From assembly GCA_030745875.1 (NCBI GenBank), contig JASLNT010000102.1, positions 1 to 37,151 of the forward strand: a stretch of DNA of 37,151 bases. Direction: 5' to 3'. The translations under genes and the position numbers were made by a program. The notes under the pieces were generated by a model. It was not told the DNA's origin and did no database searches. It saw only the letters and a list, made by a program, of their open reading frames with translations. Each line of letters opens with the position of its first letter. The stretch's first letter is position 1. Origin of the DNA: Phycisphaerae bacterium (lineage in GTDB: Bacteria; Planctomycetota; Phycisphaerae; SM23-33). This document shows, piece after piece, positions 15,468-25,200 of this stretch.

Positions 15468-18400
15468 TTACTTTCTGTCGCGACTTATCAGCGGCCCGAG
15501 GAGTTTGCTCAGGAGTTTGCCTAACTCCTTCTTGTCGGCGTGGAGTGAGACGACCTTACCGTCCCTGCCGATCAGGATCGACGTGCGTTTGCGCACGCCG
15601 TAACGGAGAAGCATGGGCTGCCTGGCGCCCGCGGTCGGTTCGTGGATTGTCGCCCACGGAAGGGGTTGGCGGCGGAGGAAGGCGGTCAGAGTTTCGCTGC
15701 GGGCGTCGCGGCTGACGCCGATCACGTCGAAGCTTCTCCCGCGGTACAAGTCGTAATACTGCCGGATGTTGGTTAGTTCGGTGCGGCAGGAGGAGCACAT
15801 GGCCCGGCCGTTGCACGTCGAGGACCAGAAGTGGACTAAAACGACCTTGTTGCGGTACGGAGCCCAGTCGAAGGGCTTGCCCTCAACGGTTGTGCCCTCG
15901 AGCGGCATGGGTTTGCCTGTCAGCGCAAGCCTGCGCGCATAGCCTGCGAACGTTTCGGCGCCGGCGGCGATCCGCTGATCGCGGGCTTTGGCGATGATCT
16001 TGGCAAATGCGCCAAACGCCTCGGCGGCCAGGTCGTTGCTGCGGTCTTTTTCGAGCGTGACACACGTTGACCACGCCAACTGCACGTCGTTTGCGGTCAG
16101 GCCCCCACCAGCCTGGACGGCGATAAGATGGGCCTTGATCTCGGCGACAACGCCTTCCCGGGTTTTGGGCTGGGTCGTGGCGATATGCGAGGCCTGGTTT
16201 TGCAGACGCACCCGGACCACCTGCCCCTCGGTCGCTCCCCGCCAGAGCTTGATCGTATTGTCGCGGCTGCCGGTGGCCATCGTGCTCCCGTCCGGCGAGA
16301 ACGCCACCGACCAGATCGGGCGCGTATGTGCTTTGAGGGTGGCGCGTTCCTGTCCGGTGACCACATCCCAGAACTTCAGTAGCCCGTCCCATCCGGCGGT
16401 GGCCAGCGTTCTGCCGTCCGGCGAGAAAGCCGCCGCATAGAGCCCCGCCCTGTGCCCGGCCAGGACGAAGAGGCATTTGCCCGTTTTGACGTCCCACAGC
16501 CGCCCCGTTCGGTCCCAACTGGCGGTTGCAAGGATCTTGCCATCCGGCGAGAAGGGCGTCATTGTCAGGCGTGACTGATGGCCCTTGAGTGTGAGTATTT
16601 CCTGCCCGGTCTTGACGTTCCACAGCTTAGCAGTCGAATCCCATCCGCCTGTGGCCAGAGTGCTCCCGTCGGGGGAAAACGCCACCGACGCCACAGACCG
16701 GCGATGGCCCGCCAGGGGCATCATCCACTTGCGGGCCTTGACGCTCCATATTTTGACCATGCCCGGCGAGGACGATCGCCAATAGCCCATGCCCACAGCC
16801 AGCAGGCTCGAATCCGGCGCAAAGGCCAGGCACGTAGGCCGGTCCTCCACGAGATTTTTGCCTCGGTGAATCGTCACCGAGCGGTTGGAGGCGAGGTCCC
16901 ACAGCCTGACGGTCCCGTCATCGGCGCATGTGGCCAGGGTGGTCCCGTCGGGCGAGAACGCCACGTCTTCTACCGTGCTGGTATGGTCTTTCAGCGTGGC
17001 CAGCATTTTCCCGCTGGCCACATCCCACAGTTTCACCGTGAAATCCTGGCTTCCGGTGGCCAGCGTCTTGCTGTCTGGCGAGAACGCCACCCGCCTGATT
17101 TCATCAGCGTGGTCGCGAAGCGCCATCGGGCCCAGCCCCGCCGACAGGTCGTTCAGGCGAGCTGTCCCGCCGGCGCTGATCGAGAGCAGGGCGTTGCCTT
17201 TTGGCGCCAGCATCACTTGCCGCACCTCAATATCATGTCCGCCCATAGTCGCCAGACATTCTCCGGTCTTAACGTTCCACAGTCGCACCGTCAGGTCTGC
17301 CCCCGCCGAAGCGAGCATCGATCCGTCGGCCGTCAGCGACAGGTCGTTAATCTCGTGCGTGTGCCCCCTCAAGCACGCCTTGCCTTGCCCCGTGGTCGCG
17401 TCCCACAACCGGATCGTCGCATCGGACGCCGAAGTGATCAGCGTCTTGCCGTCGGGCGAGAATACCGCGGCGTAGATCTGCCCGGAGTGTCCGATCAAAC
17501 TCAGTTTCTCCCGCCCGGTCGCCGCGTCCCAGAGTTTCAGTTCGCCGTCGCCAAAGAGGCTGCCCGCTCCGGTGACCAGAGTCTTTCCGTCCGGAGAGAA
17601 CGCCGCGCTGCAAACCTGCCAGCCCTCCTGTCCCAGGCGCGACTTGACCGCCATCGTCTCCAGCCCGGTTGTAAGATCCCATACGCTGATGGAGTTCGCC
17701 GCACACACGGCCGCCATTGTGCCCGTCTCATTGATCGCGGCGAATCCCACGGGCCCACGGGCCCCGACTCCACGATGTCGAATTGGCCGCTCTGAGAGCG
17801 TTCTAAGATCCCAGAGCCTGGCCTCATTGCTCGCCGCCACCGTGATCAGCGTCTTGCCGCCATCCAGGAACACGATGCGGACAATAGGCGCGCCCCGCGC
17901 TCCCCTGAACGTGCGTTTTGCGCGCCCGGTCAGAGGGTCGCGGAGGGTCAGCCCATTTACTCCCGCCGTCACCAGGGCCTTACCGTCGGGTGAGAACGCC
18001 GCCGCCGAAACTCGTCCTGGAATGATGCTTGCCTTTTCGCTGTGAGACAGATTCCACAGGTAGTACCACTCGAAGCTGCGCAGGTCCTCACGTCCGGGCT
18101 CCGGTTCGTGCTGGGCCAACAACCGCTTGGTGACCGGCGCATTACCGTTTTCCCACGCGCTCATGGCCAAGTTCATGTGGGCCGCATAAAGAAGTCGCCG
18201 ACCGGCCTGTTCTCGCTGCTCGGCGCGATCTCGCTGTTGCTGGGCGATTTCCTTCTGTCCTTCGGCAAGTTCTCGCTGCTGCTGGGCGATTTCTTTCTGC
18301 CCTTCGGCAAGCTTACGTTGTTTGGCTTCTCGACGTCCGGCGGCTTCAGAATCTTGCTGGGCCTGTCGGGCCAGGTCGCGCTGGTTGGCGGTTTCCTTCT

Positions 18401-19475
18401 CCGCCGCAGTGGCGCGATCACGCTCCTGACGTACGGTGATGTACGACCATCCGGCCATTCCAATCAGCAGCAGCAGGCCGCACGCAACAAGGCCGACTGG
18501 AAGACGGTACTTTGCTATCCGCTTGCGAAGGAAGTAAGCGGTAGTCGGTTTACGGGCTGTCAACGGTTCTCCGGCGAGATAATTGTCGATGTCGGTCGCC
18601 AATCCGCCAGCCGAAGCGTAACGCTCCATCGGATCGCGGGCCAGGGCCTTCAGGAGAATCGCCTCCAGTTCTCTGTTTACGGCTTTTGACATGGCTCGGG
18701 GTCGGCGAATCTCCTGGTTGGAGATGCGGGCGATAACGTCATAGCGTGTTCCGCTGAGGCTGTGCGCCGAGCGGCCGGTCAGAAGCCGGTATAGAATAAG
18801 ACCGAGGCTGTAGGCGTCGCTTCGCGTGTCGGTCAGGTCGAGTTGTCCGGACGCCTGTTCGGGCGACATATACGCCGGCGTGCCGGTGGCCTGACCGGCT
18901 ATCGAAACCGTTACGCCCTGGCTTTCGGTTTCAAATGCTTTGGCCAGGCCGAAATCCAGTACGTGCGGCTGACCGTCTTTGGTCACCAGGATGTTCGATG
19001 GTTTCAAGTCGCGGTGAATTACGCCTCGCTGGTGGGCGTGTTGGACGGCTTGGCAGACGTTGCGCATCAGTTCCAGTGTCTGGTGCTGCGAGAGCTTCTG
19101 TTTGGCGACGTACTGTTTCAGATCCTCCCCGTCGATGAGTTCCATCGCGTAGTAGTGGGCTCCCCGATGGACGCCGCTGTCGTACACGCGGGCGATGTTG
19201 GGATGTTCGAGACCTGCTGTCAGCTCCACTTCCCGCTCGAAGCGCGCCCGAGCTGTGTCCGAGGCGAAGGCTCCGCTGCTTATCACCTTCAACGCCACCT
19301 CGCGCTGTGTGCTGAGTTGCACCGCCCGCCAGACCGTTCCCATACCGCCCCGCCCCAGCGGACCTACCATGCGATAGCCTTCAATTTCCGGGGGTGGGCC
19401 CATCGATGCTGATGGGTCCGCCTCTGGTCCGTCAGTAATCTCCGGCACTTGGATTTCATCAGGGTGATCGGTCAT
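15468..19475 (-). CDS. Ser/Thr kinase - WD40 - thioredoxin-like membrane protein
   Basis: This protein is 1335 aa. The frame is open from GTG 19511; ATG 19475 is preferred because MTDHPDEI begins just ahead of the kinase domain, although neither start has a strong ribosome site. Residues 35-300 are a Hanks kinase with all key motifs: GRGGMG 41-46, Lys63, HRDLKPSN from 154, DFG 174-176, GTPAYMSPE. A membrane segment at about 326-346 (LPVGLVACGLLLLIGMAGW) is followed by a Gln/Glu/Arg coiled coil to about 430. WD40 repeats fill about 480-1120, with AFSPDGKTLATG-like blades. A thioredoxin/TlpA-like domain occupies about 1200-1335. Its redox motif is CSSC (1227-1230) with an extra Cys1221, and the usual cis-Pro region reads VRKRTSIL without proline. 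The kinase should be cytoplasmic and the rest extracytoplasmic. It lies downstream of an ECF-like sigma gene, a common planctomycete pairing. Confidence 0.88.
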   Translation of the reverse strand: MTDHPDEIQVPEITDGPEADPSASMGPPPEIEGYRMVGPLGRGGMGTVWRAVQLSTQREVALKVISSGAFASDTARARFEREVELTAGLEHPNIARVYDSGVHRGAHYYAMELIDGEDLKQYVAKQKLSQHQTLELMRNVCQAVQHAHQRGVIHRDLKPSNILVTKDGQPHVLDFGLAKAFETESQGVTVSIAGQATGTPAYMSPEQASGQLDLTDTRSDAYSLGLILYRLLTGRSAHSLSGTRYDVIARISNQEIRRPRAMSKAVNRELEAILLKALARDPMERYASAGGLATDIDNYLAGEPLTARKPTTAYFLRKRIAKYRLPVGLVACGLLLLIGMAGWSYITVRQERDRATAAEKETANQRDLARQAQQDSEAAGRREAKQRKLAEGQKEIAQQQRELAEGQKEIAQQQRDRAEQREQAGRRLLYAAHMNLAMSAWENGNAPVTKRLLAQHEPEPGREDLRSFEWYYLWNLSHSEKASIIPGRVSAAAFSPDGKALVTAGVNGLTLRDPLTGRAKRTFRGARGAPIVRIVFLDGGKTLITVAASNEARLWDLRTLSERPIRHRGVGARGPVGFAAINETGTMAAVCAANSISVWDLTTGLETMAVKSRLGQEGWQVCSAAFSPDGKTLVTGAGSLFGDGELKLWDAATGREKLSLIGHSGQIYAAVFSPDGKTLITSASDATIRLWDATTGQGKACLRGHTHEINDLSLTADGSMLASAGADLTVRLWNVKTGECLATMGGHDIEVRQVMLAPKGNALLSISAGGTARLNDLSAGLGPMALRDHADEIRRVAFSPDSKTLATGSQDFTVKLWDVASGKMLATLKDHTSTVEDVAFSPDGTTLATCADDGTVRLWDLASNRSVTIHRGKNLVEDRPTCLAFAPDSSLLAVGMGYWRSSSPGMVKIWSVKARKWMMPLAGHRRSVASVAFSPDGSTLATGGWDSTAKLWNVKTGQEILTLKGHQSRLTMTPFSPDGKILATASWDRTGRLWDVKTGKCLFVLAGHRAGLYAAAFSPDGRTLATAGWDGLLKFWDVVTGQERATLKAHTRPIWSVAFSPDGSTMATGSRDNTIKLWRGATEGQVVRVRLQNQASHIATTQPKTREGVVAEIKAHLIAVQAGGGLTANDVQLAWSTCVTLEKDRSNDLAAEAFGAFAKIIAKARDQRIAAGAETFAGYARRLALTGKPMPLEGTTVEGKPFDWAPYRNKVVLVHFWSSTCNGRAMCSSCRTELTNIRQYYDLYRGRSFDVIGVSRDARSETLTAFLRRQPLPWATIHEPTAGARQPMLLRYGVRKRTSILIGRDGKVVSLHADKKELGKLLSKLLGPLISRDRK
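18234..18305 (-). repeat. Tandem 42-nt coding repeat in the kinase coiled coil
   Basis: The peptide EGQKEIAQQQ occurs twice at a 14-residue spacing (residues 391-400 and 405-414). The two DNA units match almost base for base. The 14-residue period is two heptads, so the repeat lengthens the coiled coil without breaking register. Confidence 0.7.
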
Positions 19476-19667
19476 GGTTCGGTTCCGGCAAGTCGCTCGT
19501 CCCAAACGCACAGACAGGCCCGTTCGCCGTCGGATTCTCGACAGCCCAAGTCATATGAACGCCCGCTGTTCGGTAAATTGATTGTCCCATCGGATATTGC
19601 CCGACCCGACCGGCTCGCCGAACGTCGTGGAATCGAGAGTTGTCTCTATCGGTAGTGTACCCGATGC

Positions 19668-19910
19668 TTACGGCCTTGCCAACAATAACACATCCGATTT
19701 AGCCGGTGATTGTGGAGCGGGAGCATGGTTTGCCTTCACGGATCGAGATGCTGGAGAATCCGCCTGTGCCGGCTGCAGCATCTTGTCTAATTGTGGTTTG
19801 ATCAGCAGCAAGCCGACCAGAATCACCAGCGCCGTCAGGAAGTCCACCAGAGTGAAGTTCAGTATGCGGACACGCACATCCTGTGTCGATGTTTTCTTTG
19901 TTCGTTCCAT
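19668..19910 (-). CDS. Small single-span membrane protein, unknown function
   Basis: This 80-aa protein begins MERTKKTSTQ after AGGA about 10 nt upstream. A charged N-terminus is followed by one membrane segment at about 22-38 (VDFLTALVILVGLLLIK), then a Pro/Ala/Ser-rich tail from about 50. The positive N-terminal flank predicts the N-terminus inside and the tail outside. I do not recognise a family. It starts 16 nt after the 176-aa gene and lies in line with the sigma factor and kinase genes, so co-transcription is likely. It might tether or signal between the membrane and the sigma factor or kinase; that is inference from position only. Confidence 0.6.
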   Translation of the reverse strand: MERTKKTSTQDVRVRILNFTLVDFLTALVILVGLLLIKPQLDKMLQPAQADSPASRSVKANHAPAPQSPAKSDVLLLARP

Positions 19911-19926
19911 GATACCGTTTCCTTTC

Positions 19927-20457
19927 TCAAGGCGTCCCGGGATTCATTCCGCATATTTCTCGGGCGCTGTTGAACAGTTTTGTCAGTTCGGGAGTTATCC
20001 ATCCGCCGTCCAGCAGCATTTGCAGCGCGCCAGCCAGGTCCGGATAGGATCGTGTTGTGATCTTGCAACCGTGAGAAACCAGGGCGGCGGCGATTGCGGC
20101 GAAGTAGATCGCTACAGCTACAGCATGCTCCGGGCCTTCGTCCCACTGACGAGAGAGGCCCTTGCCGTATTGTCTGAGCGTATCAAGGATATCCAACGGT
20201 GCGGCGGGATCAAACAAGGCTTCGCCAACCGAGCAGTCTGCGACGGGCTGCAGTTCCGGGCAGGTCCTGTTCAGGATCGCCGGTAATGAATCGACGCAGT
20301 TCTTGTCGAAATCCAGCCGGGCCGCCAGTCGCTGCCGTAAAAGTTCTGCGGCGGCGTCGCTGATGGATTGGCGGTCGATGGTTTCTTCGGGTTCGCCTGC
20401 GTTCAGCAATTTCGCAAGTCGTTTCGAACTAAGCCCAAATGTTGATGTCAGCGTCAT
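19927..20457 (-). CDS. Hypothetical protein between the sigma factor and kinase genes
   Basis: This 176-aa protein starts at ATG 20457 with GGAG 7 nt upstream. There is no signal peptide. The sequence is largely helical, with a more hydrophobic stretch at about 111-128 (HAVAVAIYFAAIAAALVS) that could be a buried helix or a weak membrane segment. It has Cys at about 54, 66, 75, 131 and 168. LLDGGWITPELTKLFNSARE near the end looks like a helical bundle. I do not recognise a family. It lies 75 nt after the ECF-like sigma gene on the same strand; genes in that slot often regulate the sigma factor, but no anti-sigma zinc motif (HxxxCxxC) is present. Confidence 0.6.
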   Translation of the reverse strand: MTLTSTFGLSSKRLAKLLNAGEPEETIDRQSISDAAAELLRQRLAARLDFDKNCVDSLPAILNRTCPELQPVADCSVGEALFDPAAPLDILDTLRQYGKGLSRQWDEGPEHAVAVAIYFAAIAAALVSHGCKITTRSYPDLAGALQMLLDGGWITPELTKLFNSAREICGMNPGTP

Positions 20458-20532
20458 GGTGTTGCTCCAGAACAGGCTCCGGGCGAGCCATCGGCCCGAT
20501 TTTGCGTTCCGTATGTATATACACTCCCCGGA

Positions 20533-21306
20533 TTATGATCCTGCGCGGTTGTGGGAAAGAATTTTCAGTAGATCACCGATTTCCTGCTGGACGTCGGCGT
20601 CTGAACCCACTGCGAGGCGAACCTGGCGGGCAAGTTCGGTTTGGAAACGGCGTTTAACGGTGATGATCATGTTGGAGGCCTTGGCCTCGTCGGGGATGTG
20701 ATACTTGGCGCAAAGTACTGTAAGTGAGGGTGGTTGTGTGTTTTCCATCAGCGGAACGACCGTTCGCTCGCGGAAGACCTCCCAGTGGGCGCCCTTGCCG
20801 CTGTTGCGGCAACCGGTCTGGACGGCGGTAAGTACGTCGTCAATGAGTTGTGAGGCCCAGGCGTAGTTGAACGCTTCGTCCGGTGACGCTTCTTGCGATA
20901 ATTCGGGCATGTCTGTCGCGGCGACGTCATCCAGTGCGAACATTGTTCCGGCCGGTGATCTCTTGCGGGTCGATCCGGCTCGCCTGACGTTCGATGCGTA
21001 GCGGCTGAGCGAGGTCAGAAGAAATGTTCGGAATCGTCCCCTCTCGGGGTCGGCTTGTTGTATCAGATTGTTGCCCAGGGCGATTTCCTGGCAGAAGCCC
21101 TGTACGAGGTCCTTGGCTTCTTCGTTGTTACTTCCCTTACGGCGGAGATAGCAGTACATCGGTTTCCAGTACCTGGCCAGGACGGCTCCGATTGCCTCAC
21201 GCTGCCTGGATTGGTCCAGAGTGCGGGCCGACAGGATCTCTGTCCAGTGAGTAGTCTCAAACTTGCGGTCCGGACCGCCCATGACTGTTCTGTCGCGACG
21301 CCCCAT
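20533..21306 (-). CDS. ECF-like RNA polymerase sigma factor
   Basis: This protein is 257 aa. The frame is open from 21345, but ATG 21306 has AAGGG with a 7-nt gap, so MGRRDRTVMGG is taken as the start. Region 2 is visible as FETTHWTEILSAR...VLARYWKPMYCYLRRKGSNNEEAKDLVQGFCQEIA, with FRTFLLTSLSRYASNVRRAG giving the promoter-melting part. Region 4 is unusual: VLCAKYHIPDEAKASNMIITVKRRFQTELARQVR replaces a standard helix-turn-helix, as in planctomycete-expanded ECF groups found beside Ser/Thr kinases. The protein should direct transcription of a small gene set in response to a signal relayed by the kinase 1 kb downstream or by phosphorylation. No anti-sigma gene with the usual motifs is present. 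Confidence 0.8.
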   Translation of the reverse strand: MGRRDRTVMGGPDRKFETTHWTEILSARTLDQSRQREAIGAVLARYWKPMYCYLRRKGSNNEEAKDLVQGFCQEIALGNNLIQQADPERGRFRTFLLTSLSRYASNVRRAGSTRKRSPAGTMFALDDVAATDMPELSQEASPDEAFNYAWASQLIDDVLTAVQTGCRNSGKGAHWEVFRERTVVPLMENTQPPSLTVLCAKYHIPDEAKASNMIITVKRRFQTELARQVRLAVGSDADVQQEIGDLLKILSHNRAGS

Positions 21307-21665
21307 ATCTTGCCCTTTCATCGCAAATACATTGTGTTTCGACATGTACAGTGCGGCCCGGCACAGTGTGTAGACTTGGATTCCGATCCTATCTCACGCA
21401 CTGCGCCGAAGGCGGAAAACGGTATGTATGTCCAATGCAAATGGATTGACAGCGGCTTCAGACTACCGGATCGCTGAGGGTTCGGCAATGCTTATTGTAG
21501 ACTGACTCGTTTTGTTCGGAGGGGACCGCATCCAGGCCCAAGTCGTATCGGAAGTAGGTCGGCGGTTGTGTGGTCGGCTGGGTTTGTGGCGCGTATAATT
21601 CAATGCGGCAAATTAACAGGGCAGACCGTTCTTCTGTCATTTGAATACTTCGAGGAGTAAGTGTT
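21307..21665. other. Divergent intergenic region, sigma factor / YbaK-type gene
   Basis: This 359-nt gap holds a plus-strand TATAAT at 21594-21599. On the sigma side no convincing promoter is visible; GTGCCGGGCCGCAC (near 21355) is a partly palindromic GC block. The frame upstream of the chosen sigma start is open to 21345. I see no RNA gene. Confidence 0.4.
21594..21599 (+). promoter_or_regulatory. Candidate -10 box of the YbaK-type gene
   Basis: A perfect TATAAT 67 nt before the ATG. No recognisable -35 lies 16-18 nt upstream, so it would need an activator or a different sigma contact. Confidence 0.35.
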
Positions 21666-22124
21666 ATGGATGTTTTTCAGTATCTGAGTCAGGAAGGGGT
21701 CCACTACATCGCCGATGAACATCCTCCGGCGTATACTGCGCAGGAAGTAGCTGCCAGCGAGCATGTTAGCGGCGATATTATGGCCAAGTCGGTGATAGTT
21801 CACGATGGTGGGCAATACGTCATGTGCGTTCTACCGGCCAGTTATCGGCTGAATCTTGGGAAGGTGTCTAAGGCGTTGCAGGCTATAGAGTTGCGATTGG
21901 CAAGTGAGGAAGAGATGGGAGAGATCTTCGACGATTGCGAACTGGGCGCCGAACCACCGTTCGGAAACCTTTACCGCATGGACACTTTCGTTGACAACCA
22001 CCTTGCCGAAGATGAGGAGATTGTATTCCAAGCCGGTTCCCACAGCCGATCGATCAGGATGCGCTACGAGGACTACCAAACGCTCGCCAAGCCGAAGGTA
22101 GCGGATCTGGCGGAACACGTCTGA
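21666..22124 (+). CDS. YbaK-type aminoacyl-tRNA deacylase
   Basis: This 152-aa cytoplasmic protein starts at ATG 21666 with AGGAG 8 nt upstream. The whole length matches the YbaK/ProX editing fold: HPPAYTAQEVAASEHVSG, then AKSVIVHDGGQYVMCVLP with the expected catalytic Lys, RLASEEEMGEIFDDCELGA, and EPPFGNLY, closed by EEIVFQAGSHSRSIRMRY. Members hydrolyse misacylated tRNA (for example Cys-tRNA-Pro or Ala-tRNA-Pro) in trans; the exact specificity cannot be told. It is a housekeeping gene among secreted enzymes and is likely unrelated to its neighbours. Confidence 0.88.
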   Translation: MDVFQYLSQEGVHYIADEHPPAYTAQEVAASEHVSGDIMAKSVIVHDGGQYVMCVLPASYRLNLGKVSKALQAIELRLASEEEMGEIFDDCELGAEPPFGNLYRMDTFVDNHLAEDEEIVFQAGSHSRSIRMRYEDYQTLAKPKVADLAEHV

Positions 22125-22208
22125 TTCCGGTCAGCTCGACAGTTGCGGATTGACGGTTTGGGCATGTCGCAGTTCGTGAATTTGCTGCCTGTCCGACGGG
22201 TTGCCGCT

Positions 22209-22214
22209 TATAAT
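22209..22214 (+). promoter_or_regulatory. TATAAT box adjacent to the PQQ-propeller start
   Basis: A perfect TATAAT ends 6 nt before ATG 22221, so a transcript from it would start at or near the ATG. No Shine-Dalgarno sequence is present before that ATG. The two facts together suggest a leaderless mRNA. The -35 is weak. Confidence 0.4.
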
Positions 22215-22220
22215 CGGGCG

Positions 22221-25200
22221 ATGAAGTCGACCTGTCTGATTGTGTGCGTTGCGATGCTGTTGGCGGTTGCGAATTCGCACCTGGCTGCGGATGACTGGCC
22301 GACATACGCCCGCGACAATCAACGAACAGGTGTGACGCCGGAGCGTTTGGCTCCTCCGTTGTCCCTTCGGTGGGTGTTCAGTTCGCCTTTCCCTCCCGCG
22401 GCCGGTTGGGCTCTGCCCGCTGGCGGATACGGTGCCCGGAAGAACAAGCCCAATGTCAGCCATGACGACGCCTTCCGCGTGGTTTGCTCCGGCCGGACGG
22501 TCTACTTCTGCTCGTCTGCGGAGAACTGCGTTTACGCTGTGGATGCGGCAACGGGGGTCGTCAGATGGAGGTTCTTCACCGGAGGGGCGCCGCGGATGGC
22601 GCCGGTGATATGGAAGGGCAAGGTCTACTTTGGCGCCGACGACGGGTTGTTCCACTGTCTCGACGCGGAGACCGGACGTGTCGTCTGGAAAATCAACTGC
22701 GCCCCGACCGATGAGCAAATGCTTGGGCACGGGCGATTGCTGTCGCTGTGGCCTGTTCGGGCCGGAGCAATCGTCGAAGACGGAGTCGCCTACTTCACCG
22801 CGGGTCTGTTCCCGTCTGAAGGCGTCTACTTCTTTGCAGCCGAGGCGTCCAGCGGGCGAATACTGTGGCGGAAGCAACTTGACGCGGGCGGCGGGTCAGG
22901 GCCCTCGCCGCAGGGGTACATGCTGTCCGGGGCTGATTCGATATTCATGACCTCGCGAGTTGCTCCCACGCGATGGAGCAAAAGCGACGGGCGGAACATC
23001 GCGCTCAACACTCCAATCCCCTCGGTTAAGGATGCGGCTTATCGTTTCCACAACGGCGGATCTTACGCAAAGATATGGAACGGGAGGAACATTGTCTACG
23101 GGCAGGGCGCCATACTGGCGTACGATCCGAACAAGATCGTTGTCGACAAGTACAAACGCGAGCACAAGGGCGACCTGATCTTCAACTGGTTTAACGCTCG
23201 GACCGTCATTTTCAAGGGACAGCGGGCCTACCTCGCCACTGACTACCATATCCTGTCGGTAGCCCAGGAGCAGTTGCCCAGGCTCGCAGCCAACGAGTGC
23301 AGGGAATTCGAACAGGCCTACAAATCACACTCGGTGGCGCACCGTATGGACCTGATGGAGCAGTACGATCGACTAGTCAAAGCACATGGTCCGGATCATC
23401 CCAAAGCGCTTAAAATGAAGAGCACATCGCTGAAGTGGGGCAGGGATAAATGGATCAAATGGCCGGCCGTAGCGAAGAAACTGTTCGAGAAGATGAGCGA
23501 GAAGTGCATCTGGATGACGCCTGCGGTCGCTAATGAATCCATGATCATGGCTGGCGATGTAATATACGCCGGCGGCGCCGACTGTGTCATTGCCATCAAC
23601 GCCGAATCGGGTAAAAAGATATGGACCGCCAGGACCGCCAGCCGCGTTCGAGGCCTTGCTGTCGCCAACGGGCATCTGTTTGTCAGCACGATAGACGGCA
23701 AGGTTCGCTGTTTTGCTCGAGGAGACAAGACCGTATCTCGCGCGAGAGATAAGAAGACTGCGGCCTGGCCGGTGGATATGTCCTGTGGGAAACACGCCCA
23801 GGAAGTACTTGATGCATCGGGAGTCGCCAGGGGGTACTGTCTGATACTGGGCGCGTCGGGCGGTCAGTTCGCCCGCGAGATCGCACTTCGCAGCAAACTG
23901 CGCATAGAGGTTCTGGAACCGGACAGGCAAAAAGTTGACGAAACGCGGGCCAGGCTCGCCGGAGTCGGGCTGTATGGCGGGAGAGTGTGCGTGCGACAGG
24001 GTGATTTGAAATCGCCGCCTTATCCTCCGTACATCTTCAATTTGGTGATCGATCATGCAAAGGCGCCGGTTGACCTCAGGGAGTTGATTCGTGTGACCAA
24101 ACCGTGCGGAGGGGCGGTTTTCACGGCTCTGTCGGCCGGGAGCGACCCAGCCGTGAAATCGCTAAACGTCAAGGCCAAACCCGTCGGTTCGCACGTCATG
24201 CTCACGCGAGGGAAGATCCCCGGCGCCAGGGACTGGACGCACAACTACGCGACAGCCGCAAACACATACTGCAGCGAAGACCCCCTGGTCAAGGGTCCGT
24301 TCGGCGTGCTCTGGTACGGTCAGCCCGGCCCGCGAAAACGCGTAGAACGCCACGCCGCCCCCCCGATACCGCTGGTCTCGGACGGGATCATGTTTACTAC
24401 AGGCTATGACATCATCATGGCGTACGATATCTACAATGGCGTCAAGTATTGGGAGCGGCTGATCCCGGGTGTGACGCGAACTTCACTGCCGATGGGGACG
24501 TCGAACCTTGTTGTCGATGAGGGCGGGCTGTTCGTTGTCGTCGGTGACAGGCAATGCCTGCGGTTGGACGCTCGTACAGGCAAAACGCTGATGACGTATC
24601 GGGCTCCCGTGAGCGATTCATCGCGCGGTTTCTGGGGCTGGATCGCCAAGGACGGTCCGCTGCTCCTGGGTAGCGGCAGCAAGTTCGATGCTCGGAGGAA
24701 GTGCCCCGACATGAAGATCAGCAGCAGCGTTTTCGCCATTGATTCGCTCAGTGGCAAGTTGAAATGGACCCACAAAGGCGGGCGGATCGAGCATGACGGC
24801 ATCGCCGTCGGCGGGGGGCGGATGTTCTTTGTTGACAGCGAACTGACCGACCGGCAGCGCGACGAAGGCCTGAAGAATACGATCCGGGACAGCTCCGTCG
24901 AAGATCGTAAACCGATTGATCGCCTGGGCAAACCCATCGCCTCAGACATTCGCAAACTCGTTGTTCTGGACGTGACGACGGGCAAGACGGTATGGGCCAA
25001 GCCGTTCAACGCCACCGACATCACTCTCGATGATACGGTGGTTTCCTCGGGTAGGGTGGCTGTTGCGTGCATGTACAAGGACGGCGTGGTTGTCGTGCAC
25101 GGGACGGGCAGCCTGGGGCATCCGCATCGCGAGTTCCTTAAAGGCGAGTTCAAGCGACGGGCCATTTACGCATTTGACGCCCGAAGCGGGCGATTGCTCT

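Noticed and set aside
16578..17795. Plus-strand open frame (405 codons) opposite the WD40 region
   Set aside because: The repetitive composition follows from the WD40 repeats on the other strand.
18234..18305. A CRISPR-like or regulatory tandem repeat
   Set aside because: The repeat is in frame inside the kinase gene and encodes a heptad-spaced coiled coil; there are no spacers.
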